Assembly (NCBI GenBank): GCA_029378245.1
Contig: JARKIF010000046.1
Span: 248,001-312,000 of the forward strand
Length of the DNA: 64,000 nt
Reading direction: 5' to 3'
From: Roridomyces roridus
Taxonomy: Eukaryota; Basidiomycota; Agaricomycetes; Agaricales; Mycenaceae
The notes below the pieces were generated by a model, which was not told where the DNA came from, made no database searches, and worked only from the letters and a program-made list of their open reading frames with translations. The translations under genes and the position numbers were made by a program. Positions 34,190 through 45,257 of the stretch are shown one piece after another (within the stretch, counting starts at the first letter, position 1; each line of letters starts with the position of its first letter).

Positions 34190-35000
34190 TCCTCAGTGTT
34201 CCCTGAGCTAAATCTAATCTCGCACTATCATCGACGGCTTTTGCGCGACTCTCTCCAAGAGCGTATCTCACTCAAGGCCTCGAATAACAAGACAATGATG
34301 CTCCACCCGGACCGCTGGCAGATTCTGGATTCCCTCCCGCCCAGCTCCCCCGTAGATTCGGTCAACTATTCTGGGCTGCTCAAGCTCCGAGCTTTCAAGG
34401 ACTGTGTTCGCGTCGACTGAAGCACTGTGTCTCCCCATCCTTTAGACCTGTGCCGCCCTACCTCGTTGGCCTGGCAAAGGAATACTTGCGGTGACATAGT
34501 GGAACTTCTTTCTTAGAACCATGGAGGAACAAGCCAAGATTCCCGCTTTTCGATACCCACAGTAAGTATTGGCAGATCCTGGTTGCCATCCGGCATTCTT
34601 CTCTGGACTAATTTTTCTTTCCACTCTTGGAAAACTCGCGAATCGAGCACCATGTAGGCTGGGTATCCCGTCTTTTCAGCCGACTTCCTGCGTGAAATGT
34701 CGCGGACTTGGTACTAATACTTATTTTCGTGGGCTCTCAGGCAAGCCTCAGGCCTATGCGTTGCTCTGAATCTTGTTGGAGCCGCATATTCTCAGGATCA
34801 TCCCAGTCGTGACTTCTTTTTCTCACCTACATGCGCTCTCCCGTCGATGGCTTTTGTGCGGTCCTTCTACCGTCTCCTACTCCTCGATTATGGACCGTCC
34901 AAAACCAATCCGAACCTCTGGCAGATTATGGTTACCCTCCCGCAAAGGCTTGGCATGCTATTCCGGGTTGCTCGGTCCTCTAGCCTCTTCTGAAAATTCA
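34190..35000 (+). repeat. Degenerate repeats with a 'WQI-LP' coding signature (2 units)
   Basis: Two related units (about 34193-34405 and 34803-34990) share a layout: cgtcgatggcttttg, then a ctcctc...aataacaagac stretch, then ctctggcagat..tggtt..cctcccgc, then a GGTCAACTATTCTGGGCTGCT-like end. One frame of the second reads VRSFYRLLLLDYGPSKTNP then NLWQIMVTLPQRLGMLF, which resembles a leucine-rich repeat of F-box proteins. Further units lie at 37.3 kb and 41.2-42.6 kb. No unit is open from end to end. Confidence 0.4.
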
Positions 35001-35246
35001 AGATAAAAGTTTAAAGGATAGCTCGATCGAAAATCTCGTGTACTTTGGGACTTCAATCAACGTATTAGATGTGGGGCTGCTCAACGGCCCAACGAAACAA
35101 ATAACGGCGGCACCGGATCAAGGTTTCCTTCTTTCTATTCTTTCCCTTTCGCTTTCTCACTCTATGCAAACTCATTTCAGGACACGGGTGCGGGTCGGCT
35201 CCAACTCAGCCTATAAAGATGCATGCGACCCCTCTGATTTCACTCC

Positions 35247-37251
35247 ATGTCTTCCCTCCCTATCAATGAGAGCATCGACCTCACCCTGGGCTCACTATTG
35301 GCCGGTTCCATGTCTGCCGTGGGGTACGCACAAATTCATCCCGTCGAAGTCGTTCTGACAGGCCTCAGACTTTCGGCCATTGTGGGATTCCAGACATTCC
35401 TTTACTTTCAAATCTATCCTCAGGACCAGATGAGATACAAGCTTCTCGTACGTGGAGCATGACTCCAAGTACTTCATATCAAACTCAGCTCTTTCACCAG
35501 GTCGCATGGGTCTGGTCCGTTGTGTTTCATTACTCGCCTAGCTTAACCACGCACCTCACTGTTGGTACTCAGGCTCATTGATGCCGCCCATACGCTTTTC
35601 GTCTGCTTGACTGTCTGGGATTTCGCCATTGCACATTTTGGGGATAAAGAGCACCTCAATGTGATTCCCTTGTCTGTATCTCCCTCTGTGATCCTCGTGT
35701 ACACAGTCTAATTGATCGGCACAGCTGGTATCCCGTACCATCCATTCCACATTGGCAACATCTCCAATTTCCTGACTCCGCTTACAGGCGCATGCTTTAA
35801 TGTCCTTTGCGGCTACCTTCACTGCCAATATGTATGTCAGTTTTCGGGTTTGCTCATTCATATCAACGGGAGGTAGGTTCTACACCTGGCGAATCCACAA
35901 AAGTAGGCGACATCTTATTTTTCCGCTTGGTCCATAATCTTATTCATTGAAACATCGCCCCGTCCCAGTGAGCAAAGGGAACTGGTATTTGATTGTGCCC
36001 ATTGTGAGTCTTCCATGCGCCGTGACTCGTGGATTTAATTGACTGACGAGCACTCCAGCTCATGCTCTGCGTTGCCCGTCTGAGTTCGTTAACTGCGTCT
36101 CTTCACACTGAATATCCAACTCTCATCTCGGAAATTACAGCTTGTGGTCTCGGTATGTTCTCAGTGTTGGTTCCCTGATGGAGCGTTCAAGCTCACTTCC
36201 CGCCAGTGCTGTCCTCCGTAGAGTTTGTACCTGGAACCTTCAAGCTGAAGAGTTAGACGACCTGAATGCATACCAATAAAACAGGATCAAATTCAAATTG
36301 TGGGCGACGGTCTATGACCACTTCCTGGTTAGTGATTCTACGTAGCGCCCAAAAATCCCCTCGCACTCTGCTTGCAGACCGTCCGCGCGGCGTCCTACGT
36401 CGCCTCCGCTATAACAGACATCGTGATCTCGGTTTCACGATACTACTACTTGCGGGGGCTCAATCAAGGATACTTCCAGTGTGTCACGATCACTTATGCT
36501 TCCCAATATTGAAATTTCCATTGCTAGGACAAAAGAAGTCCTGGATACCGTGCTGGTGTTTACTATCAACGATGGATTGCTGACGAGTACGTCGAGTTGA
36601 ATGATCTCCTCGTCCAGGCCTTGACCGTGGAAAAAAAGGTGCGGTCGCTGTCGCTATCATGACCTGCGTATGTCTACGTCAATTTCAACCAACGCCTTCG
36701 ATTCGCGTGCTCAAATTGACGCCAGACTTTGGCAATGCATACCAATTTCGTCTGGATCGGTTTATTCTTCAACTTGACCAAATGTGCGTCGCTTCCGAGT
36801 GCTGCCTTTCCTGGCATCCAATTTCTTTCGCTCAGTGTTCGCCAACTCCATACTTGCGACGTGAGCTTCGAATTTTCCTGAGCCGCGAATAGATTCCAAC
36901 TTTCATCCAGACTGAACCTGCGCAACTGGTATCGACACATGCACCGACCCATGGGAATCTCTCTCTCCCGTGAACCGCATTTACGGAATACGGTTCAATT
37001 CGAAATGAACCGCGGTCATATGCCCACGAGTCCTCGTGCGGAAACTATGACCCAAAATGCAGATAGCGGTATGATGGATGAATCCGTAAGACTAGCCCTG
37101 GATTTTGAGGGCTGATGCTGACTCGAGGTTGCGAATGCAGGACGTGCTGGAAGTCCAGGTCAACAAGCAGATCGAATACCACGTTGAAATGGACAAGTAC
37201 TCTGGATCTACCTTGGACGGAGTGCCGAAGACAGTGGATTTGAAGGTATGA
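35247..37251 (+). CDS. DUF6534-type seven-helix membrane protein, copy 1
   Basis: An integral membrane protein of the fungal DUF6534 family, function unknown. The ATG at 35247 gives MSSLPINESIDLTLGSLLAG. Exons fixed in frame: 35247-35323, 35369-35447 (LSAIVGFQTFLYFQIYPQD), a 14-nt micro-exon 35501-35514 (VAWVW), 35573-35671 (LIDAAHTLFVCLTVWDFAIA), a 10-nt micro-exon 35725-35734, then 35788-35831 (AHALMSFAATFTANM). Later exons hold FYTWRIHKS, LMLCVARL, a segment reading VISVSRYYYLRGLNQGYFQ, and TVLVFTINDGLLT. The soluble tail has VLEVQVNKQIEYHVEMDKYS and ends at a TGA at 37249-37251. All introns are about 45-60 nt. The same exon plan in the copy at 43.0 kb supports the micro-exons. Confidence 0.78.
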
Positions 37252-37329
37252 GAAATGGGAGTTACAGAATTCAACAAGCAGTCCGGGTTAATTGAAGTCG
37301 ATAAGTACTTACTGTAAAACAAATGTACA

Positions 37330-37475
37330 ACCGTGCGGTCTTTCTATTCTCAGCTCAATCAGTGTCTCCAGCTCCTCAAGGCGTCAAATAGCACCTCAAA
37401 TGATGCCCCGCGCGAAATCCGGCAGATCCTGGTTATCCTCTCCCGGGTTGACTCGGGCGGCTATTCATGCGTCGC
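37330..37475 (+). repeat. Degenerate 'WQI-LP' repeat unit
   Basis: Shares gtgcggtctttctattctcagctc..., ctcctcaa, cggcagatcctggttatcctc and a ggcggctattc end with the units at 34.2, 34.8 and 41.2 kb. Not open. Confidence 0.4.
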
Positions 37476-37550
37476 GTATTTAAAGCTTTGAGGTGGGATG
37501 TACCCTGGTTGTAGCGGTCAGAACCAAAGACGATGAGATGCAAAATGGAC

Positions 37551-38168
37551 TCACCAAGCCTCAAACGAAAACTGCAGCCGGCCTTGCACAACCAAATTTT
37601 GAAGTGACCCCTCCTCTACCTCCTTCCGCTTTTCCTTGCACGCGGACGGTAGGTGGCGCAGTACAGCCTCGAATACAGGTTTCACAGCCGCCTCTGCTTT
37701 TCGACCGACCCGCGCGAGGACGCAATCGAAATAGATTTGCGGGGTGAACACCAATTCAGAGATATCTGAGCCGCGGCACCCTCAAGGGCACACCTTCTGC
37801 CGTCTGTTGACCCAAAAACAGGAGGAGACCGTCCATGACGGTGTAATAGTCCCCTTGGTCAGAGATTTCGAGCCGTTCGAGGGCCTATAAGGGTCCCAAG
37901 ACGTCTGTCAGCTGAGTATACTCAATGACGACGTTGGCTATACGGAGGACTCGAAGGGTGCGGTGGAATGACGAGCGGCGTGCGATCGCGGTATCATACT
38001 CTTCGAGGATCAAGTGATTCGGAATCGAGTCCGTCGAGCAAGCGACTAGCGAAGTACGTTGGAGGGAATATGGGAGGATCTGAGCAGTTTTCGGAGCTCT
38101 TGGAGCTGGCTTGGGGTAGGAAAGGTGTCCGAGGGCAGCAGAGGTTTGTTGCAGAGGGAAAACAGCAT
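37551..38168 (-). pseudogene. Family-C F-box relic, internal deletion (copy 1)
   Basis: The N-terminus at 38168 reads MLFSLCNKPLLPSDTFPTPS (matching MLCRSCKHPLPPPDPVPTAE of the full gene). It runs as far as an EEYDTAIA equivalent of ERYDALIQQ, then jumps straight to RRSSFHRTLRVLRIANVVIE, a C-terminal repeat. The F-box and most repeats are gone. Downstream frames (MVFTPQIYFDCVLARVG, FSFEAW) are broken by a frameshift and stops. The deletion is larger than in the relic at 45.3 kb, so the two decayed separately after, or in steps around, the 7.8-kb duplication. Confidence 0.65.
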
Positions 38169-38288
38169 GGCGGTCTGGAGCGAAATCGAAATTGCATCAA
38201 TGATCAAATGATCCGCTCCTTCGCCGTCCCGACGCTTTGTCATACTACTCGCTGTCGACGGTCTCAAGACTACTCGAGATGAGAGCAA

Positions 38289-39975
38289 TGTCAGCTGGGA
38301 TGACCTACCGTATGTCTTTTGCAGTCTCCATCTCGCTGGGTGCTGACGCGGTACTCGCAGTCTGCATAATACCTATTGGACTTGGTGAACTAGATTCCGA
38401 GCACACAGACAGCTCTTCTACCCGACCGCGAAACCTGTCATCGTCATTGTCGACGCCGGAGAGATGGAAAGGCTCACGAATATGGGGGAATCGTCTCCGC
38501 TGAATGCCTCTTCTTATCACTCGAGTGCGTCCTTCATCATCGTTGATGTACCGTAGCTGATTCGGCTGGACAGCCCTTGACTCACTGCGTGCATCGTCTT
38601 CCCGAGGCCGTCATCGGCGGCTCTTTCTCGCGATGGCACTATCACCTCCCTCTTCCGTCCGCCATCCTCGTCGCAGCGCCCCAGTGTCCACTCCGAATCG
38701 TATCTCATTAGAGCATTCGCCATCCACGCTCCAATTCACGGCGCATCAGATTGAGGAGCCTGCGGTGGTTTTCTACGGCACTTTTTCGTGGATATCAGCG
38801 GATTCGCTCGCCGTAGTTTGGCTGAGCACCGACTCACCGACATTGGGACCACGGGCCCGTCGTTGTGGAAGCTGGAGCGGCGGAAAAGCCCACGATTTGT
38901 GGAGTACGTCTCCATTGACCGGTGTGTTATGCCCAGACCACAGTCGAGTCCTTGTCCTTACCTGCTTCTTCGCAGGCGATTCGACTCGAAGGGAATAGAC
39001 CCGCCGACTATCAGTCTACCGTCGTTGCCTTCCCCTTTCTGGCCGTGCCAGAACCACGTCCCCTTCGCCCTCCTCTCCAGCTAAGACTTCACGCCCACCG
39101 TTTTCGTCCCGCGCTTGGTCACGCCATCGACCCGAGGGTACCATTCCGATCGAAGCTTTCTGTGCCTCTAGACTTTTTGCGGCTTTCTCAGCACGGGAGC
39201 ACATTCGCCCATGCCCTGCGCGGCACCCGCCCTATCTCGAGCACAATCTCTCGATGACGGGCTTCTAGGGCGGAGAGGGTAGCTCCTCGGGGAGCGTATT
39301 GGGCTCGTCAGCGCCATGGGCGGCGCTGGAGGATGTCATGGCCCAGCCTATCATCTGCCGGTGGTACATCGACTACCTCACCGCACCTCACCTTAATCCA
39401 CGCCACCCCCTCCCTCTTCGCATCGCACGCTTGCTTCAGCACCGCTCCCACTTTTCATCCACACGATTGTACTACGGGGAGTCTCATCGGCGGAATGTGG
39501 CTTTCCTGGCGTGGATAATCACACCTTCCTCTACTCGCTTGAGAGCATGAGCAGCCGGGTCCGCATCCACGTCGCCTGGGATGGAATGGACGGCGAACGC
39601 CCCACAGGCAGCGCTGGAGAATGTCACGACGCCGTCTATCGTCTGTCAGCGGTACATCTGCTACTTCACTCACCCGCGCCACCCTCTCCTTCTTCCCCTC
39701 GCGTGCCAGAGTTCCGGGAGTAGAAAGCCCTTGCCTCATCCCTGCTTCCCCTTTGCATCCGCCACACGATCGTCTCATCGTTGGTGGAATGCGAATTTCT
39801 TCCCCGTGGAGACCAGACCCGTCTACTCGCTCAAGAGTGTGGGCAGCCGCGTCTGCATCAACGTTGCCTTAGACGGGATGGACGTTGCAGCGCCCGTATC
39901 TCGGCCCTGCCTCTTGTGTCTTCCCGGTGCACGCTTGGGGCTGCCTCCCGAGAACGCGAGCGTCGAGCGTCTGGG
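38289..39975. repeat. Decayed R block, copy 2
   Basis: Sequence to the right of the first family-C relic. It matches 46.1-47.2 kb over long stretches: cttcccgaggccgtc near 38600 and 46430, cccagaccacagtcgagtccttgtcctta near 38935 with a near-match at 46870, and cgttttcgtcccgcgcttggtcacgccatcgac near 39100 and 47030. A frame reading RLTDIGTTGPSLWKLERRKS near 38830 looks protein-like, but no continuous gene exists. The right part (39.3-39.95 kb) resembles internal parts of copies 1 and 3 only loosely. Confidence 0.5.
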
Positions 39976-39979
39976 TGTG

Positions 39980-40213
39980 TACTGTACCATTTCGATCAAT
40001 TCGAATGGTCACAAGTCACAAGCCCCATTTCATACGGAATTTTTCGTATGTCACAGGGTCACTGAAGCGATTTTGGCTCTGCCGAGGCGTGCCGGTGATA
40101 GCCGAGGTTAGCCGACGGATCAAATTGCCTTTTGGGCTCGGCTACGAATGGTTCCATTCGTATGAAAAGTCACAGCCCAAAGTGCCATTCGAATTGATCG
40201 AAATGGTACAGTA
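39980..40213. mobile_element. Tc1/mariner-type MITE, 230 bp
   Basis: Perfect 29-bp inverted ends counting the target TA: TACTGTACCATTTCGATCAA... at 39980-40008 and its reverse complement at 40185-40213. With TA as the duplicated target dinucleotide (39980-39981 and 40212-40213), the element is 39982-40211 and its termini are CTGTACC...GGTACAG. No coding capacity. Smaller hairpins (for example around catacggaatttttcgtatg) lie inside. The perfect ends suggest recent insertion. Confidence 0.82.
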
Positions 40214-40504
40214 TCCATATCGAGGCTGGCGGCGGGGCTACCGTTGCGGAGCATGGATTGGTCGCCTCTTCTCTTCTGTCTCTTGCACATTGGACTTCCA
40301 TATGTCGGAGTTGATGAGTGGGATGCCCATGGGATCTGGAATCCCGACCCCTGCCCTCCTTTCGTCACTTCACTTTCCCTCAGGATCAGCCACTGTCCAC
40401 GATCACGACGCTACCATTTTGCACTTGGTCTCTGACGAGGCATTGCGAACACTGAACAGTTCATAGAAGGATCTCCACTGAATTCCCAGTCGGTACAGAC
40501 ACTA
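40214..40504. other. No gene recognised
   Basis: Short frames only; may be R-block remnant. Nothing supported. Confidence 0.35.
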
Positions 40505-40800
40505 CTTAATTGAACCACGGGTGGCAGAGGACTGCCTCCAATCCTGGCGCCGACTGCCGACACGGCGTCACTGGCGGCACTTTCTGGGGGCCCGTCATTC
40601 TGGAACGAGCCGTAAATTGCGTCCTCAAATCTTTTTGAATTTTTACAGCCTTCTGTCTGCGGTCAAACTCTGGGACGGAAATCGAGTTCAAGATGATCCG
40701 TTTTAGCAACGTCCTTGATGGGTCCAAGACATTCGACTCAATACGTGCATCTATCTGTCTGCGGAGCGTCTCTCCCAAATACACAACTGCTGCTGAAGCA
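40505..40800 (-). repeat. Three-copy dispersed segment, copy 1 (inverted)
   Basis: Read on the minus strand it begins gtgcttcagcagcagttg...gggagagacgctccgcaga and continues through gtttgaccgcagacagaaggc and tcgttccagaatga. The same order is found on the plus strand at 49970-50250, and its middle again at 54295-54430. It is probably part of a former gene or a duplicated flank. The family is unknown. Confidence 0.55.
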
Positions 40801-41189
40801 CCTGCAAGTTGCTACTGGCTGGAAGCGTCTGTTTTTTTTTTGGCAACAGTTCGTGTCGCCAACAGGAGCAATTGACCTCAAAGCAAATGACTTCCCCTCG
40901 TCCAAATTCTCATTGAAACGCACCGAGTCGGAATCGCCTCGGGTGATCTTCAACTTCTGTCAATTTTCGCTGCATTCTCTCTGCGGTTGAACGCCGCGAC
41001 TGAAAAGGGCTTTCAGGGTCAGGATTATTCCTTCTTCGTTGATGGGCGCAATTCTGGAGCACTTTCAAACGAGTTCCCATCGTAATTATATGAAGCCGAT
41101 TTGTCATTGAAATGTCCTCCACCACCTCTCAGCTCCCCAATGCCCGCTTCGTTGTCACCGAGCACACCGCTGAACCTCCGTCTTCACAT

Positions 41190-42660
41190 GCGAAGATGCC
41201 CGCACGCTTCGATCGGCGACTCTGTTTTCTCTCTTCTTTCGACGGATTTGTGCGGTCGACGGGCGTTACTCTCACTGGCTCCACAGGTCCTTGAATACTA
41301 CCTGAGTGGTCTTATTTCATCCATCTACAATCTGGTAGATTTTGGTTTCCCTCCCGCGCAACTCCCGTGTAGACTCCGTCGGCTATTCTGGATCTAGGTT
41401 TTTCGAGTTTCGATTCTTTCAGTCTAAGCGACGGGCGACCCCCTGCCTTTCTGGATTTTGCAAGGGAAATTTACCTCAAATCGGTGACAGTGGAGAAGGG
41501 TGCAAGAGTCCTCGACGCGTACTTGCGCAACCCATGTGTCACAGTGTCCGATTTTCCCGTCTATCAACTTTCACTCTTCGTCAATTCTTGGGTGGTAAAA
41601 TAAATTTGTGAATATCTCTGGTTGGTCTCTTGAATACCTCCTTGCTCTTCTCGGCTCATCTAACCAATGATGCTCAGTATGGGCTATACTGGGAGAATCA
41701 TTTCCCGCTGTTTGATACCCAATCCCCGTGGTCATCCCGCGTATGTATTCGCCAGTAGCTCTCTCGTCGGCATTGGAACCGGTTGTCCAAATCTGGGCGT
41801 TTTGAGACTCTGGGCCGCTGCAACGTCGCTGGCACCAAGATGAAAGTCTCCCTCCCATACTCTCAGGCTATTGTGCGACTCTGTCGTCTCTGCAGCTTCA
41901 CACCTCCTTCGACGGACTTTGTGCGGTCTCGTTCTACTCTCAACTCCTCAAATAAGACCTCAGTGACTCTGGAGCTTCTCCCGTGGCATAAGCACCCGCC
42001 CCCGGTTATCATCCCGTGCGTTCTTCTCCGATTATTCTAAGGACATTCTTTTTCAAGGTGATCTCTTTCTAGCAATCACGGTGCCACGGCCAAGGAAGCA
42101 AATGACCACGGGCCAGAGTCAAGTTTCCCTTCTTTCTCTTTCAAGCTCGCATTCCTCGTCCTCTCGTCTCGACCTCTGGTCGGACTGTTCACCCCAGGCT
42201 CGGCACACTCGACCGTCTAAGTATCGGCGTTTTCCCCGAGTCCCTGTGCGCTGAAATTCGGAGCTGCCTCTTATATCATAGAGTCCGTGACTCTGTTAGG
42301 GCGCTCCCATCGGCTCCTTTCCTATGGTCCTTGTACTCCTTCTATAAGGCCTCAATGATGCCAAACTCGGCGGGCTATTCTGGTATGCTTAGGCTTCGGA
42401 GGCTCCACTAGATAGGAATTACCAAGCGTTCAAGGCCTTGGTTCAAAGCGACCGCGCAGTCTCTCTGTTGTTGTCCATTTCTACCATTCATCGGCACGGA
42501 GAGCCTGCCTTACCTTCGCATTCCCGGCCTGGGCTTCTTCCAGGGGGAATAAGGCTCAACTATTTCAGATAATCAAGCCAGGATTGCCGCTCTTACTACC
42601 GGCAGATCGCGGTTGTATTATGTCTTCTGGATCTCTTCCCGGACTTTTCTCCCGAGCTTG
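41190..42660 (+). repeat. Cluster of degenerate 'WQI-LP' repeat units
   Basis: At least three units: 41195-41400 (gacggatttgtgcggtcgac, tctggtagattttggtttccctcccgcgcaactc, gtcggctattctgg), 41870-42040 (gacggactttgtgcggtctc, ctcaactcctcaaataagacctca) and 42305-42410 (ataaggcctcaatgatgcc, ggcgggctattctgg). A partial unit is near 42600 (ggcagatcgcggttg). All have the same orientation as the units at 34.2-35.0 and 37.3 kb. Frames are broken. It may be the remains of an array of leucine-rich-repeat gene copies. Confidence 0.4.
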
Positions 42661-43028
42661 ATCTCGAACAGTCGCTATACAAGAACTCTCTCATCTGCAT
42701 GAGTCCGAATCGAAGGCTGAGGCTCTACCCTGGTCCTTCTACCCCATCTCACCAAAGACACCTTCATCTGACATCCACTCGCAGGGCCTCTTTGGCCAAC
42801 CTCAGATCTTCCGCCTCAAAAGCATATCAACAACGGAGGAGCCAGGAAGACTTTAAAGCGCACTCCCTCCGCCCGCTTGCCTAGCCCCATGTTCTAGCTG
42901 GGGTTCTCCACCACTCAAAAATGGCTGACGGGTCCGAATCAATCTTCTCTCCTATTCTTTCCCTTTCACATTCTCAGTCTATAAAGATCCATCCACCCTA
43001 CCGCAGACAACCACTCTGATCTTTCCCC
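42661..43028. other. Upstream region of DUF6534 copy 2
   Basis: The last ~150 bases (cctattctttccctttc...tctataaagat) match the sequence before the DUF6534 gene at 35.1 kb, including a TATAAAG box near 42980. This marks the left part of the 7.8-kb tandem duplication. Confidence 0.5.
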
Positions 43029-45027
43029 ATGTCTTCCCTTCAGAGCATCCACCTCACTCTGGGCCCACTGCTAGCCGGGTCCATGTCTGCCGCCGGGTAT
43101 GCAAAGGTCCATCCCATGGATTTGTTCTGACTCGCAATCAACCAGACTGTCCGCTGTTGTGGGATTCCAGACATTCCTGTACTTTCAGATCTATCCTCAA
43201 GACAAGATGAAATATAAGCTTTTCGTACGCATGCACCACTACTACCACCCTGTTGACTTCAGTCTAACTTGCATCTCAGGTCTCATGGGTCTGGTCTGTT
43301 CTGCTTCCATCCAACTGACCACTCGCCTCATTGATGGGGCCTAGGCTCGTTGACGCTGCTCATACGCTTTTCATCTGCTTGACCGTTTGGGATTATGCCA
43401 TTTTGCACTTTGGAGATAAAGAGCACCTCACTGTGATTTCATTGTCCGTCTCTCTCTTCGAGCTCAATGACCATCACATCTAAATTCCACTTGACCACAG
43501 CTGGTATCCCGTACTACTATTCGTTCCGCGCGGTCAGCATCTCGCATTCCTCACGATCCTCTTATAGGCGCACTTGGTGATGACCTTGGCGGCTACCTTC
43601 AGTGCGAATATGTATGTGAGACCGTTCGTCGTTTCTTTGTATACTAACTCGAGCTAGGTTCTACCTCTGGCGAATCCACAAAAGTAGGCCGTTTCCTCAC
43701 CCCATCCAGTGAGAATATTGGTTACTGATCATGACCAGTGAGCAAGGGTAACTGGTACTTAATCGTACCAATTGTGGGTCTTTCATGCATCCTCATCGTG
43801 AACTGGAACTGACGAGCGAGAACCCAAGCTCACCATGTGCATTGCCCGTATCGGTAGGTGATGGGCCTATTTATGTACATACTAATCCTCGATGTTATCA
43901 GCCTTTGGTCTCAGTACGTTTGGGAACCACGCCAATGCAATTTTACCTGACTACTTGCCAGTGTTGGTGTATGCAGAGTGCGTAACCGCTCCAGGTTGAA
44001 AAAATAAGACGGTCTGAATTACATAACCAATCAGGTTGAAATACAAGTTGTGGGCGACGGTGTATGAACGCTTCCCGGTCAGTGATTCTATCCTGATGTC
44101 ACGGTCCCAGAGTGCTCCAATAATCCCACACAACAGGTCTTTCCCGCCCTGGCGTTCATCGCCTCCGCGATCACAGACGTTGTGATCTCAATTGCACGAT
44201 ACTACTACCTGCGCCGGTTGAACCAGGGATACTTCCAGTGTGTCACAATCACCGAGACTTCCTGATACTCAAAATGTTCTTTGATAGGACCAAAGAAGTG
44301 GTAGACACCGTCCTGGTGTTCACCATCAACGATGGATTGCTGACCAGTACGTCCACTGTTGAATAATGCCAGCCGTTGAACATGGAAACAATAAGGTGTA
44401 GTGGCTGTCTTCGTCATGAGCTGTGTATGGGAACTTCAAGCAATACCTTCCCATTGCTTCTTCGTGTTGAAATTCGCGCCAGATTTTAGCCATGCACGAC
44501 AATTTTGTCTGGACTGGTATATTCTTCAACCTCGCCAAATGTACGTCGCTTCCATCGCCTTTTCCCCCGTTCGCAGGTATCAAATTTCTTTCGCTCTGAT
44601 CAGTGTTCGCCAACTCCATACTCGCAACGGGAGTATCGTGTTCAACTGCGCCGAGGATGGATTTCAATTGAACTTTATTATCCAGACTGAACCTACGCAA
44701 CTGGTACCGCCAAATGCACCGGCCAATGGGAATTTCTCTGACACGCGAGCCGCACATGCGCAACACGGTCCAGTTTGAAAGGAACTGCGGTCACGCAGTG
44801 CTCACGAGTCCCCGTGCGGAAACTATGCCCCAAAATGCGGATACCGGTATGCTGGATGAATCCGTAAGACTAGTACTTGATATTGAGGGATGGTGCTGAG
44901 GAGGCTGCGAATCCAGGATGTGCTCGAAGTCCAGGTCAACAAGCAGATCGAATACCACGTGGAGATGGACAAGTACTCTGGATCTACCTTGGACGGAGTG
45001 CCGAAGACATTCGATTTGAAGATATGA
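43029..45027 (+). CDS. DUF6534-type seven-helix membrane protein, copy 2
   Basis: Tandem paralogue of the gene at 35.2 kb. The ATG at 43029 opens MSSLQSIHLTLGPLLAGSMS. Exon 1 ends at 43096; exon 2 reads LSAVVGFQTFLYFQIYPQDK. The 14-nt micro-exon (VSWVW), the exon LVDAAHTLFICLTVWDYAIL, the 10-nt micro-exon (ctggtatccc) and AHLVMTLAATFSANM are all kept. Then follow FYLWRIHKS, GNWYLIVPIV, LTMCIARI, a segment reading VVISIARYYYLRRLNQGYFQ, VVDTVLVFTINDGLLT and LRNWYRQMHRPMGI. The tail DVLEVQVNKQIEYHVEMDKY ends at a TGA at 45025-45027. Intron sequences have diverged while splice phases are kept, suggesting both copies are used. Function unknown. Confidence 0.77.
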
Positions 45028-45257
45028 GCAATTGGATTTCCAGAATACAACAAGCAGTCGGGCTAAAGGGATGTCGATATAAAGAAATGTAAAACGTCTG
45101 TAACATGAAACCAGGCAAACTTTTGAATTCGGACAATGCATACATGAGCATTCTCGAACATCGAGCATCCATGCGTAGCGTATTTGATGCTTTGAGCCGG
45201 GATGTACCCTGGTTGTAGCGGTCAGAATTTTAAAAGACAATGAGATGCAAAATGGAC

